64,000 bases of DNA from Turneriella parva (GTDB lineage: Bacteria; Spirochaetota; Leptospiria; Turneriellales; Turneriellaceae): assembly GCA_020719945.1 (NCBI GenBank), contig DYPL01000001.1, positions 29,404 through 93,403 on the forward strand, read 5' to 3'. This document shows positions 41,340-49,887 of the stretch, one piece after another. The notes beneath the pieces were generated by a model. The model saw nothing but the letters and a program-made list of their open reading frames with translations, was not told where the DNA came from and did not search any database. Every line of letters begins with the position of its first letter. Position 1 is the first letter of the stretch. The translations under genes and the position numbers were made by a program.

Positions 41340-43511
41340 TCACAGCGGGAAACCCATAATTCTGGTGGTTGCATTTCCACCGGTTTGCGTAATGCTGTAG
41401 AGCCCGTTCAGAAAACTTGTATGCTGCCAGCTGGTTTCGCGCTCTGTTTCGTGGTACCACAAAAATCCATATAGAATACTTTTTCTGTTAAACGATCGCA
41501 GCTCGCGGTTGCTTTCCCGGTATAGCAACCCAAACAGTATTCCGCGATCGTGTGTGTTTGCGGCATGGTTATAGGAATCGTACCAGAGACCGAGCGTATT
41601 CCAATAATAATTTTGCCCATTCTCATTGTACCATGTCAGTAACACAGGTGAGAAAAAGAAATGATCCCATTTTTCTTTTTCCTGAATGTGGGGGCTGTTT
41701 TCTCTGCCCAGAAAATACAGGGGGAATATATGGTTCCAGTAGTCTCCGTTACTGTGCGCGTAATGCAGAAAGGTAAACCATCCCGCCCCTGCATACCATG
41801 AGTTAGAATCTGTTTCGGCAAAGAGGGCTCCGTATCCTGCTAAAAACAAATTGTTCTTTCCTCTTCTTTCAAAATAAAGACTCCGCGCCGCCAGACCATG
41901 GCTTTGTCGCAGCAAAAATTCTTTGGAGCCATTCCATTCTTTTTTGCGCCCATGATCGTAGATGAGAAAATAGTTTGTGTAATCGGTGGAAGTCTTTTGC
42001 GTATTCCCTCTATTTGCAGAGTAACTGCTACTGTCGTGCAAAGAGAAATATCCCATCAGCCAGAATGTATTTGCTTTTCTAAAGAAGCCTGCGTTCTCGT
42101 CGGAAAAATCTTTTTGAAAGGACGCGAAGACAGGCGTAAAAAATACGTTTTCCTGTGCGGAGGATCTCCCATACCAAATGGGGAAAACGTACCACGATTT
42201 TTGTTGAGGATTTTGCGAATAGCGGGCAATGGGATAAAACCAGTCCATCCTGATGGTTTTATCCGAGAAGTTCTCGTTTCTCCAATAAGCCCATAGTGCG
42301 TAGGATTCCATTTTGTGCAGGGGCGTGACCTGTTTTGCGTAGGGCAGCGAAATAAAATATTCTTTTCCTTTCTCTTTGTGAGAGTAATAGACTGGAAAAA
42401 TACCATTCTGTTCCAACTCGTTTTGTCTGTCTATGGTAAGCCAATAGAGGGGAAGCGCTCTCTGGTGGATGAGTTGATCGGCTTTTTCATATACGAATAA
42501 AGAAAATAAAAGATCTGTTCTGAAATAATCCTGGCTGTTTTTTCGATGCGATACAAAGCTGTCATCGCGGGAGTCTATCGTCGTTTCAGTTGTTTCCATT
42601 TTACTTCTTGATGGAATAAATTCTGAGAATCGTTTTGTAATACTGAAAGCGCTGTAAATCCACGAAAACCGGTAATCTGCATATTGGAAGTTATCGCCAC
42701 CACTCGAAACGCCTTCCCCTTTTTCTGTCCACAGGGCAGCTATGAGTGGTGTTAAAAAGAGACTCTCTCTGGTTCTCTGGTTATGGTACTGAAAAAACGC
42801 CGGCGTGAGCAGCCACCGCGTGTGTACGCCTTTCCAGTCTGCAAACGCGGGCAACAGGGCGCGAAACGCAATCGCCCCGTATTGAAAGTCAGCCCAGGGT
42901 AAAAGCCAGAACTGGTACAGGCCAGGTTGGGAGCGATAAAAATGGATCGGCGAAAAGTGATACGCTTTGCCATTGCTGCTTCGCTTTAAAGAGAAGAGGG
43001 GAAATACGGCAAATTCTCTGCGCGCATTCACAAACAGAGGAAACAACCAGAAAGAGTAGAATTGCGATCTGTCTCCCAAAGATTGCATCGTCTTCAAGTT
43101 GAAGAACAGAGGAACAGAGTATGCTGTCTGCTGCGCATCCGCTATAGTATGTTTGCGAAAATAGAAAATGGGGAAAAGAGTGAACATGCTGCGCTGCTTT
43201 GTTTGTTCAGAGTACCAGAGGAGAATCTGGCGTTTTCTCCGTTCATCGATTTTTGAATGGAGAGAATACCAGAATGGAAAGATCATGGAACTTGTATATT
43301 TGGGATAATTGGTGTAGCGGTATGCAAACAAAAATCTAAGGGCCAAATGGTTCTCCCATTTCTCAATAGAATAAACAAAAGCCTCCGTCTTTTTTTGGCT
43401 ACGTTCAGAGCCAAATCCGGTTGCTTCTTCTTCAAACAGATCAGACCAGCCCTGGTTTTGCTGCGCCTGCAGAACAGAAACTATAGCCAAGAGCAACCCA
43501 AAAAACCGCAT
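41340..43511 (-). CDS. Large secreted aromatic-rich repeat protein
   Basis: About 724 residues from ATG 43511 (signal peptide RFFGLLLAIVSVLQAQ). The mature part contains roughly fifteen degenerate units of about 35-45 residues with F-P-L/I-F/W-Y at the core followed by a turn and charged residues (for example MFTLFPIFYF, FWLFPLFVN, WYVFPIWYGR, HIFPLYFLGR). It is extremely rich in Y, W and F. The pattern suits a beta-barrel or beta-solenoid at the outer membrane. Similar repeat proteins annotated as hypothetical exist in Leptospira, from memory. The longer frame from 43535 lacks a signal at its start. Function unknown. Confidence 0.7.
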   Translation of the reverse strand: MRFFGLLLAIVSVLQAQQNQGWSDLFEEEATGFGSERSQKKTEAFVYSIEKWENHLALRFLFAYRYTNYPKYTSSMIFPFWYSLHSKIDERRKRQILLWYSEQTKQRSMFTLFPIFYFRKHTIADAQQTAYSVPLFFNLKTMQSLGDRSQFYSFWLFPLFVNARREFAVFPLFSLKRSSNGKAYHFSPIHFYRSQPGLYQFWLLPWADFQYGAIAFRALLPAFADWKGVHTRWLLTPAFFQYHNQRTRESLFLTPLIAALWTEKGEGVSSGGDNFQYADYRFSWIYSAFSITKRFSEFIPSRSKMETTETTIDSRDDSFVSHRKNSQDYFRTDLLFSLFVYEKADQLIHQRALPLYWLTIDRQNELEQNGIFPVYYSHKEKGKEYFISLPYAKQVTPLHKMESYALWAYWRNENFSDKTIRMDWFYPIARYSQNPQQKSWYVFPIWYGRSSAQENVFFTPVFASFQKDFSDENAGFFRKANTFWLMGYFSLHDSSSYSANRGNTQKTSTDYTNYFLIYDHGRKKEWNGSKEFLLRQSHGLAARSLYFERRGKNNLFLAGYGALFAETDSNSWYAGAGWFTFLHYAHSNGDYWNHIFPLYFLGRENSPHIQEKEKWDHFFFSPVLLTWYNENGQNYYWNTLGLWYDSYNHAANTHDRGILFGLLYRESNRELRSFNRKSILYGFLWYHETERETSWQHTSFLNGLYSITQTGGNATTRIMGFPL

Positions 43512-43704
43512 GCAGGATTTCTTGTACAAAAACAAAACGTTGACAAGTTGTTTTCTTCTCGGGCAGTTGGCAGGCCACAGCCTGTCTCGATCTATTCGAC
43601 ACGCAGTGGACGAAGTTTATGGATTTCAAATTTTCGCTCCCGCATTTTACGCGTTGCCTGTGCATATAGGAACTTTTCGACAATCTGTTAGGAATTAATA
43701 TTTT

Positions 43705-44481
43705 ATGAGAATTTTTAAAAGGAAACGGGAAGTCGCTCTTGCGCTCGGTGGTGGGGCAGTTTTGGGCGCTGCGCATATTGGCGTGCTCAAGGCGATAGAA
43801 GAACTCGACATCAAAGTTATTGCCTTGAGCGGAACGAGTGTAGGGGCTCTCGTAGGGGCCCTTTACGCCTTTGGAAAACACTGGGACGAAATTGAAAGTA
43901 TTGCAATGTCGCTAAACTGGCTGGACATTGCCTCAGTGACATTAACTAAAGGCGGTATTCTTTCTAATGACAAAATTACAAGGATGATGCGAAAAGAACT
44001 TGGGAGTGTAAAAATCGAAAATTCTCCCATACCGCTCAGCATGGTTGCAGCAGATATTGTAACGGGCGAAAAAGTTGTCATAACATCGGGAAGTGTCGCG
44101 GATGGAGTGAGAGCCAGCTCCTGCATTCCCGGCGTATTTGCGCCCGTAGAGATGAACGGGCGTATTCTTGTTGATGGTGGCGTGATTGAAAATATTCCAC
44201 TGTCTCCGCATATAGATGCAGGACTTAAAAATATTGTCGGGGTAGATTTAATATCCAACATTCATTTTAAGAAGCCGAAAAATGTTCTCGATGTTCTCGT
44301 GAACTCGCTCGGGATTGCTCTCAAAAATGCGACCCGTCTGGAAACGGGAACAGCCGATCTCATGATCACTCCAGATCTTACCGGTTTTAACATGATCGAT
44401 TCTAAACAGGTGCCACGCTTAATTGAAGCAGGTTTTAACGCGGCACATCCGGTCCTTCTGGAAAAGTTTGGCGAGCCCTAA
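43705..44481 (+). CDS. Patatin-like phospholipase
   Basis: 258-residue serine acyl hydrolase of the RssA/patatin family. The oxyanion loop LALGGGAVLGAAHIG is at residues 11-25, the nucleophile elbow GTSVG at 43-47 (Ser45), and the catalytic aspartate in VDGGVIENIPL near residue 155, so the Ser-Asp dyad is complete. No signal peptide, so it acts in the cytoplasm, probably on membrane phospholipids. AGGA lies 11 bases before the ATG. Monocistronic in appearance. Confidence 0.9.
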   Translation: MRIFKRKREVALALGGGAVLGAAHIGVLKAIEELDIKVIALSGTSVGALVGALYAFGKHWDEIESIAMSLNWLDIASVTLTKGGILSNDKITRMMRKELGSVKIENSPIPLSMVAADIVTGEKVVITSGSVADGVRASSCIPGVFAPVEMNGRILVDGGVIENIPLSPHIDAGLKNIVGVDLISNIHFKKPKNVLDVLVNSLGIALKNATRLETGTADLMITPDLTGFNMIDSKQVPRLIEAGFNAAHPVLLEKFGEP

Positions 44482-44757
44482 CGAAGATTTTCGTAGGGTG
44501 GTCTAAAGATTCCAAGACCTTTGGGCCTGGCTGTTTCGGAGCCGGGAGCAAACCGGGATGCAGCTGAAGATAGTTTTCCTGCCTCTGTATCGTGAATGCG
44601 ACGCACGGGTTCTTGGCGGGGAAATGTCTCCATGTGGAGTGTATGCGTGGGGATTGCAAAATCAACGCCTGTCTTTGCCGAAGGTGCGGTATGCAACCCG
44701 GAGAGATATCTGAATGCTTTTTAATTGAATTGCCTGCGGCATTTCCGATAATGGCGC
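44482..44757. other. Gene-poor segment between patatin and the HEXXH protein
   Basis: 276 bases. A hairpin-like sequence (CTAACGAA...TTCGTAG) sits at the patatin stop. A minus-strand frame of 72 codons with TTG start (44696 to 44478) fills it, but lacks a ribosome site and any recognisable feature. Nothing else seen except the promoter of the next gene. Confidence 0.35.
44725..44752 (+). promoter_or_regulatory. Promoter of the HEXXH secreted protein, apparently leaderless
   Basis: TTGAAT (44725-44730), 16-base spacer, GATAAT (44747-44752; five of six consensus bases), then five bases to the ATG at 44758. No ribosome site. Confidence 0.5.
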
Positions 44758-46074
44758 ATGAAATATTTCAGGACTCTTATTGTTCTTTTGTCGGTCAATT
44801 CTGTTTTTGCGCAAGGGATGGTTCGCGAACCGCTATCCGGAAAATTGTCTTATTCGGCAACGCTGTGGGAATACCCCTACCAGGCAGAGGGAGATTTCTA
44901 CCGGTTTCCGTCCATGCAGCAGGCGCAGGACATTACATTCGCATGGTACCAGACAGGCAATTACCTTATTTATCAGTATGTGTACCCGCAGGGGGTAGCT
45001 CCATCGTGGCTGGCTTCTTTCGCTTTTCATTATATTTCTTTTTATACGCCTTTTGGAATAGCATGGATGCATGAAGAATGGCACCGATCTGTACTTGCTG
45101 CAGAGAATATTTCATCTGTGAATCAAGTGAATGAATTTCCATTCGGCGAACCCGTCATTAAAGTGCATGGCGTGGAGGATGCCGCACTGGCTGAATTCAA
45201 AAAAGAGAATCCGTCTGGATTTGTGAGAATGTCCGCTGCGGGAATGGAATCTGTAGAGTTTTTGAACGAAAAGTATAGCCGCGAAATTGCAATGCATGGA
45301 AGAAACTATGCGTATGGAGTGGCTATGCTTGTAGGAACAGTGACAAATCTTTCTTACATGGAAATGTGCCGCAGTGGAAGGCAGAACGATGCCATGTACG
45401 CCTATGTGTACAAAAAAGAAGAAACTTCTAACGAAAAAGATCGCGACTTCACCGGTCTCGACTGCACTGCCTGGACTTACGATCTACACAGACCCCGGGA
45501 GGATTATGCAGTTCGGGGAGTGCATCCATCGGGCAGCGGAGTAGACAGGTATATCCACTACGACGAGTTAAAAAGTTCCGAGAAGGGATACCTGCAACGG
45601 GTTGCCAACAGAAGTTATATTTCTCTCCTCAATCCCATGATGTGGAGGATAGATCCATTTTCCTGGGGGGGCGCATCCTGGACATTGGCCATGTTTCATT
45701 ATCTTACATCTTTTGGGGAAAGTACAGATACCAGGTTATATTTTAACTCGAATCCTGTAAAAATGATTCTAACGGGCCGCGTGTATAATAATCCCGTTCG
45801 TTCATCTGGTGGAATGGAAGCAGAGTTGTATGACTATCCGGTTGGGAAGCTGTATGCTTCGTTAAGACTTGCTTTCTGGTCGCAACCACGCACTGGCATT
45901 TCCGATGTTACTGTGGAGAGCGGTCTGATTGCGGTTGGAGTCAATTTTCCAGTCAGCCCAACGGTGCTGGTAACGACGACGACAGAGTACAAGGGTCCGG
46001 GCTGGGAAGCTGGAAACGTCTACCTGCAGGAGAATTTATCTTTCCGGACGGGGTTGCAGTGGAATATTCCGTAA
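44758..46074 (+). CDS. Secreted/envelope protein with HEXXH zinc-peptidase-like motif
   Basis: 438 residues with a signal peptide (FRTLIVLLSVNSVFAQ). A hydrophobic stretch at about 84-103 leads straight into HEEWH at residues 105-109, a perfect HEXXH. About 55 residues later SAAGMESVEFLNE supplies a glutamate (E164) that could be the third zinc ligand of a gluzincin. A second hydrophobic segment is at about 184-200. The C-terminal third is beta-rich with barrel-like strands. I do not recognise the family; protease activity is inferred from the motif alone. It has its own promoter and no operon partner. Confidence 0.6.
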   Translation: MKYFRTLIVLLSVNSVFAQGMVREPLSGKLSYSATLWEYPYQAEGDFYRFPSMQQAQDITFAWYQTGNYLIYQYVYPQGVAPSWLASFAFHYISFYTPFGIAWMHEEWHRSVLAAENISSVNQVNEFPFGEPVIKVHGVEDAALAEFKKENPSGFVRMSAAGMESVEFLNEKYSREIAMHGRNYAYGVAMLVGTVTNLSYMEMCRSGRQNDAMYAYVYKKEETSNEKDRDFTGLDCTAWTYDLHRPREDYAVRGVHPSGSGVDRYIHYDELKSSEKGYLQRVANRSYISLLNPMMWRIDPFSWGGASWTLAMFHYLTSFGESTDTRLYFNSNPVKMILTGRVYNNPVRSSGGMEAELYDYPVGKLYASLRLAFWSQPRTGISDVTVESGLIAVGVNFPVSPTVLVTTTTEYKGPGWEAGNVYLQENLSFRTGLQWNIP

Positions 46075-46275
46075 TTCAGTCTTAATAATTAATGCTTTTC
46101 AAACAGCTGTCAAAAAAAATAGATAATAAGGACAAGAGCCCTCCACTGTATACATTACCCCGCCCGATAGTGAACTGTCTGTGCACCATCCTGTATTTGT
46201 GGCAGCCGGTTGCGAATCCAGGGCCAAAGACTTCAGTCGCTGTACTTTTTCTACTTTGTTGCGCCAAATTTCTAA

Positions 46276-46304
46276 GCAAGCTCTGAAAAAGGTTCAGAGC
46301 TTGC
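46276..46304. repeat. Perfect 12-base-pair hairpin, second copy of the dispersed repeat
   Basis: GCAAGCTCTGAA (46276-46287), loop AAAGG, TTCAGAGCTTGC (46293-46304), then CTTCCGGTCTAT...GATCGG. The right arm and tail match the copy at 34737-34770 with few changes. No gene upstream ends close enough to make it an obvious terminator. Confidence 0.5.
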
Positions 46305-46470
46305 TTCCGGTCTATTGATCGGTGTTACTTCATTTATTGGAGACGTTGAATGGATTGACACAGCAGCTTCACGGAACAGTCGAGTATCAGAAAAACCGGG
46401 AGCTTCGTTTACAGTGAATTTTCCGGAATAAGCAGGAAAGTAATCTCTGAATCTTTAGCAAGATCTTTAG

Positions 46471-46495
46471 CAGGCTGTTGAAAAACAACAACCTG
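46471..46495. repeat. Hairpin with IS-end-like arm
   Basis: CAGGCTGTTG (46471-46480), loop AAAAA, CAACAACCTG (46486-46495); nine of ten positions pair, plus one G-U. Followed by an intact gene 75 bases later. Could be a terminator read on the minus strand or a mobile-element remnant. Confidence 0.35.
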
Positions 46496-46570
46496 TTAGA
46501 AAAGCTGTCACCGCTTTAATTAAGTAAAAGAATCCGGCTTTACAGAATCATCCAGAGGGTACTTGAATTT

Positions 46571-48526
46571 ATGGAAAACAATCATCAACCTGTTCGCAGG
46601 GCAACATTGGCAGATTTACCTTTTCTTATCGCATTAGAGGAAGCTTCGTTCGGAGAGCAGCATCGCTCGTCACGCCGCTCTATTCATCACAGCCTGTCTT
46701 CTGCCGGGCAGGAAGTATATCTCATTGGAGAGACAAATCCTGTTGGTGCAATTTTCCTCTGGTTCAAGGGGGATACTATGCGCATTTATTCCGTTGCAGT
46801 AAGTCCCGAGAGCAGGCAGCAGGGTGCAGGCAGACAATTGATGAATTTTGTTCTGGAGCTTGCGAATCGCCGCCGCATTCCCTATTCTGTGTTAGAAACA
46901 GACTCAGAAAAGACATTCCTGATTGACTGGTACAGATCCTTTGGATTTGAAAAAATGCGGGATCTGGAAAATTACTATGCCCCATCAAAGTCTGCTGTCA
47001 AGATGCGTCGGCAGAATTTTCTCGATCAGGAATTGGGAAGCAATCGAATTTTGATTGTGGCAGATGAGGACTTGTCCGGAAATAAACATCCACTATTGCA
47101 TATTCTATCGCCGAGTGATTTTTTTCAGAATCTCAATGAATCCTCATCCAGAGAAAAAATAATTTTGAATCTCAGTAGTTCCCTGCAATACCAGTCTACG
47201 GGCTATTATGTGTCAATGCTGGCTTCGGCACGGGGGCAAAGGGTATTTCCCTCTGTTGCCTCTTTGCTCGATATACACAATCGCGAAATACTCAAGAAGA
47301 TTTCAGTAGAGGTAAGATCTCTAAGATTGCTTCCGGTAACCCAAATTCTTCAGTCAACATTCAGGGTTATTCTGGGCTCCACTCTGGAATCGACATATCA
47401 GAAAGTTGCCGATGTAGTATTTCGCTTTTTTAACATTCCAGTCATGAGCGTAACCATCACGACGGGAGATTCCGGGGGCATTCAATCGATTCAGCCTCTA
47501 TCGCTGCAGAATCTTACAGCGGAAGAAAAAAGCCTGCTAGAGCAAAGTCTCTCTCGGTCTGATGGTTTTCTGAAAAAGATTCCGGGATATTTTGTTCAAC
47601 CCAGATATACTCTCGCGATTCTCGTGAACCCGCAGGAAAAATATCCTCCATCCTGTTCGATCGTATTGAATAATTTTGTAGAGGTTGCCAAAAAGCTGCA
47701 TATTAAGGCAGAGTTTATAACCCGGGATGACATATCCAGGCTTACAGCTTTTGATGCCCTGTTTATTCGCGAAACCACAGATCTCAATAATCACACTTAT
47801 GTCTTTTCCCGCCTGGCCTGGAGCGAGGGTTTGGCCGTTATTGATGATCCATGGTCAATTTTGCGCTGCTCCAATAAAATATACCAGACAGAAATATTTC
47901 AAAAGAATAGTATTCCCATGCCCCAAACGAGAATCCTTGTGAAAGGTGCCGAGGAAGAAGCAGATATTTCTTTCCCTGTAATTATTAAGCAGCCAGACAG
48001 TTCTTTTTCTGTTGGAGTGACAAAAGCGAACAATCCCGAAGAGTATAATGAAGCGCTCCATAGAATTTTTATCAAATCTGATTTGGTTGTCATCCAGGAA
48101 TTTTTTTACACGCCATACGATTGGAGAATTGGCGTTCTTGACAATAAAGTCTTCTATGCATGCAAATATTTCATGAGCAAAGAGCACTGGCAGGTGTATG
48201 ACTGGAGCAGCAGTGAGGAGATTAATTACGGTTCGTCGGAGGCAGTGCCACTGGAAAACGTTCCCCCCTTTGTATTGCATTTAGCCGTGCAGTCATCTTC
48301 TCTCATGGGTGATGGCCTTTATGGAGTTGATATAAAGCAGAAGGGAGATCAGGCTTTTGTCATAGAAGTAAACGAGAACCCCAATATTGATACCGGTTGT
48401 GAGGATAAGATTGGGGGAGTTTCTTTTTATGAAACGATTTTGAAATCTTTTATTAAGCGAATTCGCGCTGGCAAGAAGGAAAAGCGATATTTGTCTTCGG
48501 AGCCTTTGCGCTGGCCCAATGTTTAA
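46571..48526 (+). CDS. GNAT acetyltransferase fused to RLAN/RimK-like ATP-grasp ligase
   Basis: 651 residues in three parts. Residues 1 to about 150 are a GNAT N-acetyltransferase (VRRATLADLPFLIALEEASF; IYSVAVSPESRQQGAGRQLM is the acetyl-CoA loop). Residues about 155-300 fit the RimK-like ATP-grasp N-terminal (RLAN) domain. Residues about 390-630 are an ATP-grasp ligase: FPVIIKQPDSSFSVGV, VVIQEFFYTPYDWRIGVLDNKVFYACKY, and the metal-binding FVIEVNENPN. RimK-type enzymes form amide bonds between carboxylates and amines, for example adding glutamates to proteins or making small peptides. The fused acetyltransferase suggests ligation and acetylation of one product. The substrate is unknown. Confidence 0.82.
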   Translation: MENNHQPVRRATLADLPFLIALEEASFGEQHRSSRRSIHHSLSSAGQEVYLIGETNPVGAIFLWFKGDTMRIYSVAVSPESRQQGAGRQLMNFVLELANRRRIPYSVLETDSEKTFLIDWYRSFGFEKMRDLENYYAPSKSAVKMRRQNFLDQELGSNRILIVADEDLSGNKHPLLHILSPSDFFQNLNESSSREKIILNLSSSLQYQSTGYYVSMLASARGQRVFPSVASLLDIHNREILKKISVEVRSLRLLPVTQILQSTFRVILGSTLESTYQKVADVVFRFFNIPVMSVTITTGDSGGIQSIQPLSLQNLTAEEKSLLEQSLSRSDGFLKKIPGYFVQPRYTLAILVNPQEKYPPSCSIVLNNFVEVAKKLHIKAEFITRDDISRLTAFDALFIRETTDLNNHTYVFSRLAWSEGLAVIDDPWSILRCSNKIYQTEIFQKNSIPMPQTRILVKGAEEEADISFPVIIKQPDSSFSVGVTKANNPEEYNEALHRIFIKSDLVVIQEFFYTPYDWRIGVLDNKVFYACKYFMSKEHWQVYDWSSSEEINYGSSEAVPLENVPPFVLHLAVQSSSLMGDGLYGVDIKQKGDQAFVIEVNENPNIDTGCEDKIGGVSFYETILKSFIKRIRAGKKEKRYLSSEPLRWPNV

Positions 48527-48584
48527 AGCGCTTTTCGCTCAATGTAGAAAGTGTTTCGGCAGGTAATATCTGTTCTCAAAAAGA

Positions 48585-48604
48585 GCCCCGGCCGAAGCCG
48601 GGGC
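48585..48604 (-). terminator. Very stable GC-rich hairpin with TTCG loop, terminator-like on the minus strand
   Basis: Arms GCCCCGGC (48585-48592) and GCCGGGGC (48597-48604) pair perfectly. Read on the minus strand the loop is TTCG closed by C-G and a TCTTTTT run follows, as in an intrinsic terminator. No minus-strand gene ends here. On the plus strand it lies 60 bases after the GNAT/ATP-grasp gene and could protect or end that transcript. Confidence 0.5.
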
Positions 48605-48729
48605 AAGGAGAGACTCGGAGAAAAAAATGAAAAAACAATAATGACATGCCATGCTTTTTATAGGACTTATTCCGTAAAGTATAAAATATATTTCTTTACA
48701 ACGACAATTCCAGCAATAGCGTGTGAATC

Positions 48730-49887
48730 ATGGGAACCGTAGAAACCGTAAGTTTACTGATAATCGAAGATAATGCGAACGACAGGCTGCTTCTCAAAAA
48801 AATGCTGCACAAAATCGCAAAAATAAGCAGGCTCGGCTTTCGCGCCCGCATTGTCTCTTCTGGTAGAAAGGGTTTGCAGTACGCCCTCGATATGAGCCCG
48901 GATATAATTCTTCTCGACGTGCACCTGGCCGACATCAGTGGATTGCAGATTCTTAAACAGTTGCAAAGCAACCACATGCTTCGCGAAACAGTGGTTCTCC
49001 TGATGACGGCAGATGTAAGCGAAGCAACGGCCCTTTCGGGACTCACAGCCGGGGCAAGCGAAATTATTTTTAAACCATTGCGCACTATAGAGCTTGCCCT
49101 TAAAATTGCAAACCTGCTCGAAATGAAAGAATCTCGTCGCCAGCTATTTCAACTCAACATGAAACTCGAAGAGGAAAAAAAAGTCCTCTCAAAATTTTTT
49201 ACATCGGATTTACTGGAGCACATAAAAAAAGAACGCGGCGAAGGTGATCTGTCTGGAATTCAAACTTTCGCGACTATTCTGTTCTTCAGAATTCATAATA
49301 TGGTCGAGCTGGCAGATAAAGGAAAACCGATGGAGTTTGGGGCTCTGCTCAGCGACATATATAATGGTGTTTCCAGTATAATCTATGCGGGCTATGGATC
49401 TGTGAATCGTTTTTTATCACAAGGAATCCTGGCTACATTTGGTACACCAGTTGTGTATGCGAACGACGCCTATAATGCATTGCGAGCAACCGAAGGAATT
49501 CTTGCGTTCATGGAAGAATTTATCGTGAACAACCCGACTCTGCAGGAAACGCCCCCCCTATATAGCATTGGGATAGCGAGTGGAGCCATTTTTGCAGGAA
49601 ACATAGGATCCAAACGTCGCATAGAATACACAGTTACGGGAACGGCTGTAGAGATGAGTGAACAATTATCTCTTCTGGCAAAAGAGGAAAAACTGCCGTA
49701 TCTTGTCGACGCCATGACAGCGGAGGTATTGCAGGACATTATTGAATCGGCAAAAGTGGAAAACAGTAAACTCGAAGCCTACGCGATTCATTCCATCGAT
49801 ATCGCCAAAGCGGAAGAGCTTTACATAAATACGCAGCAAGTAACCTACGATAACCTTTCAGAAATAGGGGATGTTGAATTCTTTTAA
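48730..49887 (+). CDS. Response regulator with degenerate class III cyclase domain
   Basis: 385 residues. The receiver domain (about 7-130) is intact: acidic pair E13-D14, phospho-acceptor D63 in ILLDVHLADISG, and K115 in IFKPL. A helical linker (KVLSKFFTSDLLEHI) leads into a class III adenylate/guanylate cyclase homology domain (about 180-345). There the catalytic residues are replaced: both metal aspartates (FFRIHN has R187; FLSQGILATFG has S230-Q231 for G-D) and the Asn/Arg pair (AVEMSEQL has E308 and Q312 for N and R). The fold is kept but catalysis is not expected. Likely a phosphorylation-gated binding or allosteric module. Confidence 0.85.
   Translation: MGTVETVSLLIIEDNANDRLLLKKMLHKIAKISRLGFRARIVSSGRKGLQYALDMSPDIILLDVHLADISGLQILKQLQSNHMLRETVVLLMTADVSEATALSGLTAGASEIIFKPLRTIELALKIANLLEMKESRRQLFQLNMKLEEEKKVLSKFFTSDLLEHIKKERGEGDLSGIQTFATILFFRIHNMVELADKGKPMEFGALLSDIYNGVSSIIYAGYGSVNRFLSQGILATFGTPVVYANDAYNALRATEGILAFMEEFIVNNPTLQETPPLYSIGIASGAIFAGNIGSKRRIEYTVTGTAVEMSEQLSLLAKEEKLPYLVDAMTAEVLQDIIESAKVENSKLEAYAIHSIDIAKAEELYINTQQVTYDNLSEIGDVEFF

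Larger units (their letters stand above)
46075..46570. other. Non-coding region with hairpins and repeat copies
   Basis: About 500 bases without a credible gene; short frames on both strands lack ribosome sites. It contains a perfect 12-base hairpin (46276-46304), a tail shared with the repeat at 34.7 kb, direct repeats of CTTTAGCA near 46453-46470, and a second hairpin at 46471-46495 whose CAGGCTGTTGAAAAA arm resembles termini of some insertion sequences. It may be the scar of a lost mobile element. Confidence 0.45.

Noticed and set aside
44478..44696. Minus-strand frame of 72 codons filling the gap after the patatin gene
   Set aside because: TTG start, no ribosome site, no recognisable sequence; could be real but cannot be supported.
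46082..46286. Short frames on both strands downstream of the HEXXH protein gene
   Set aside because: Mutually overlapping, no ribosome sites, low-complexity composition; treated as non-coding.
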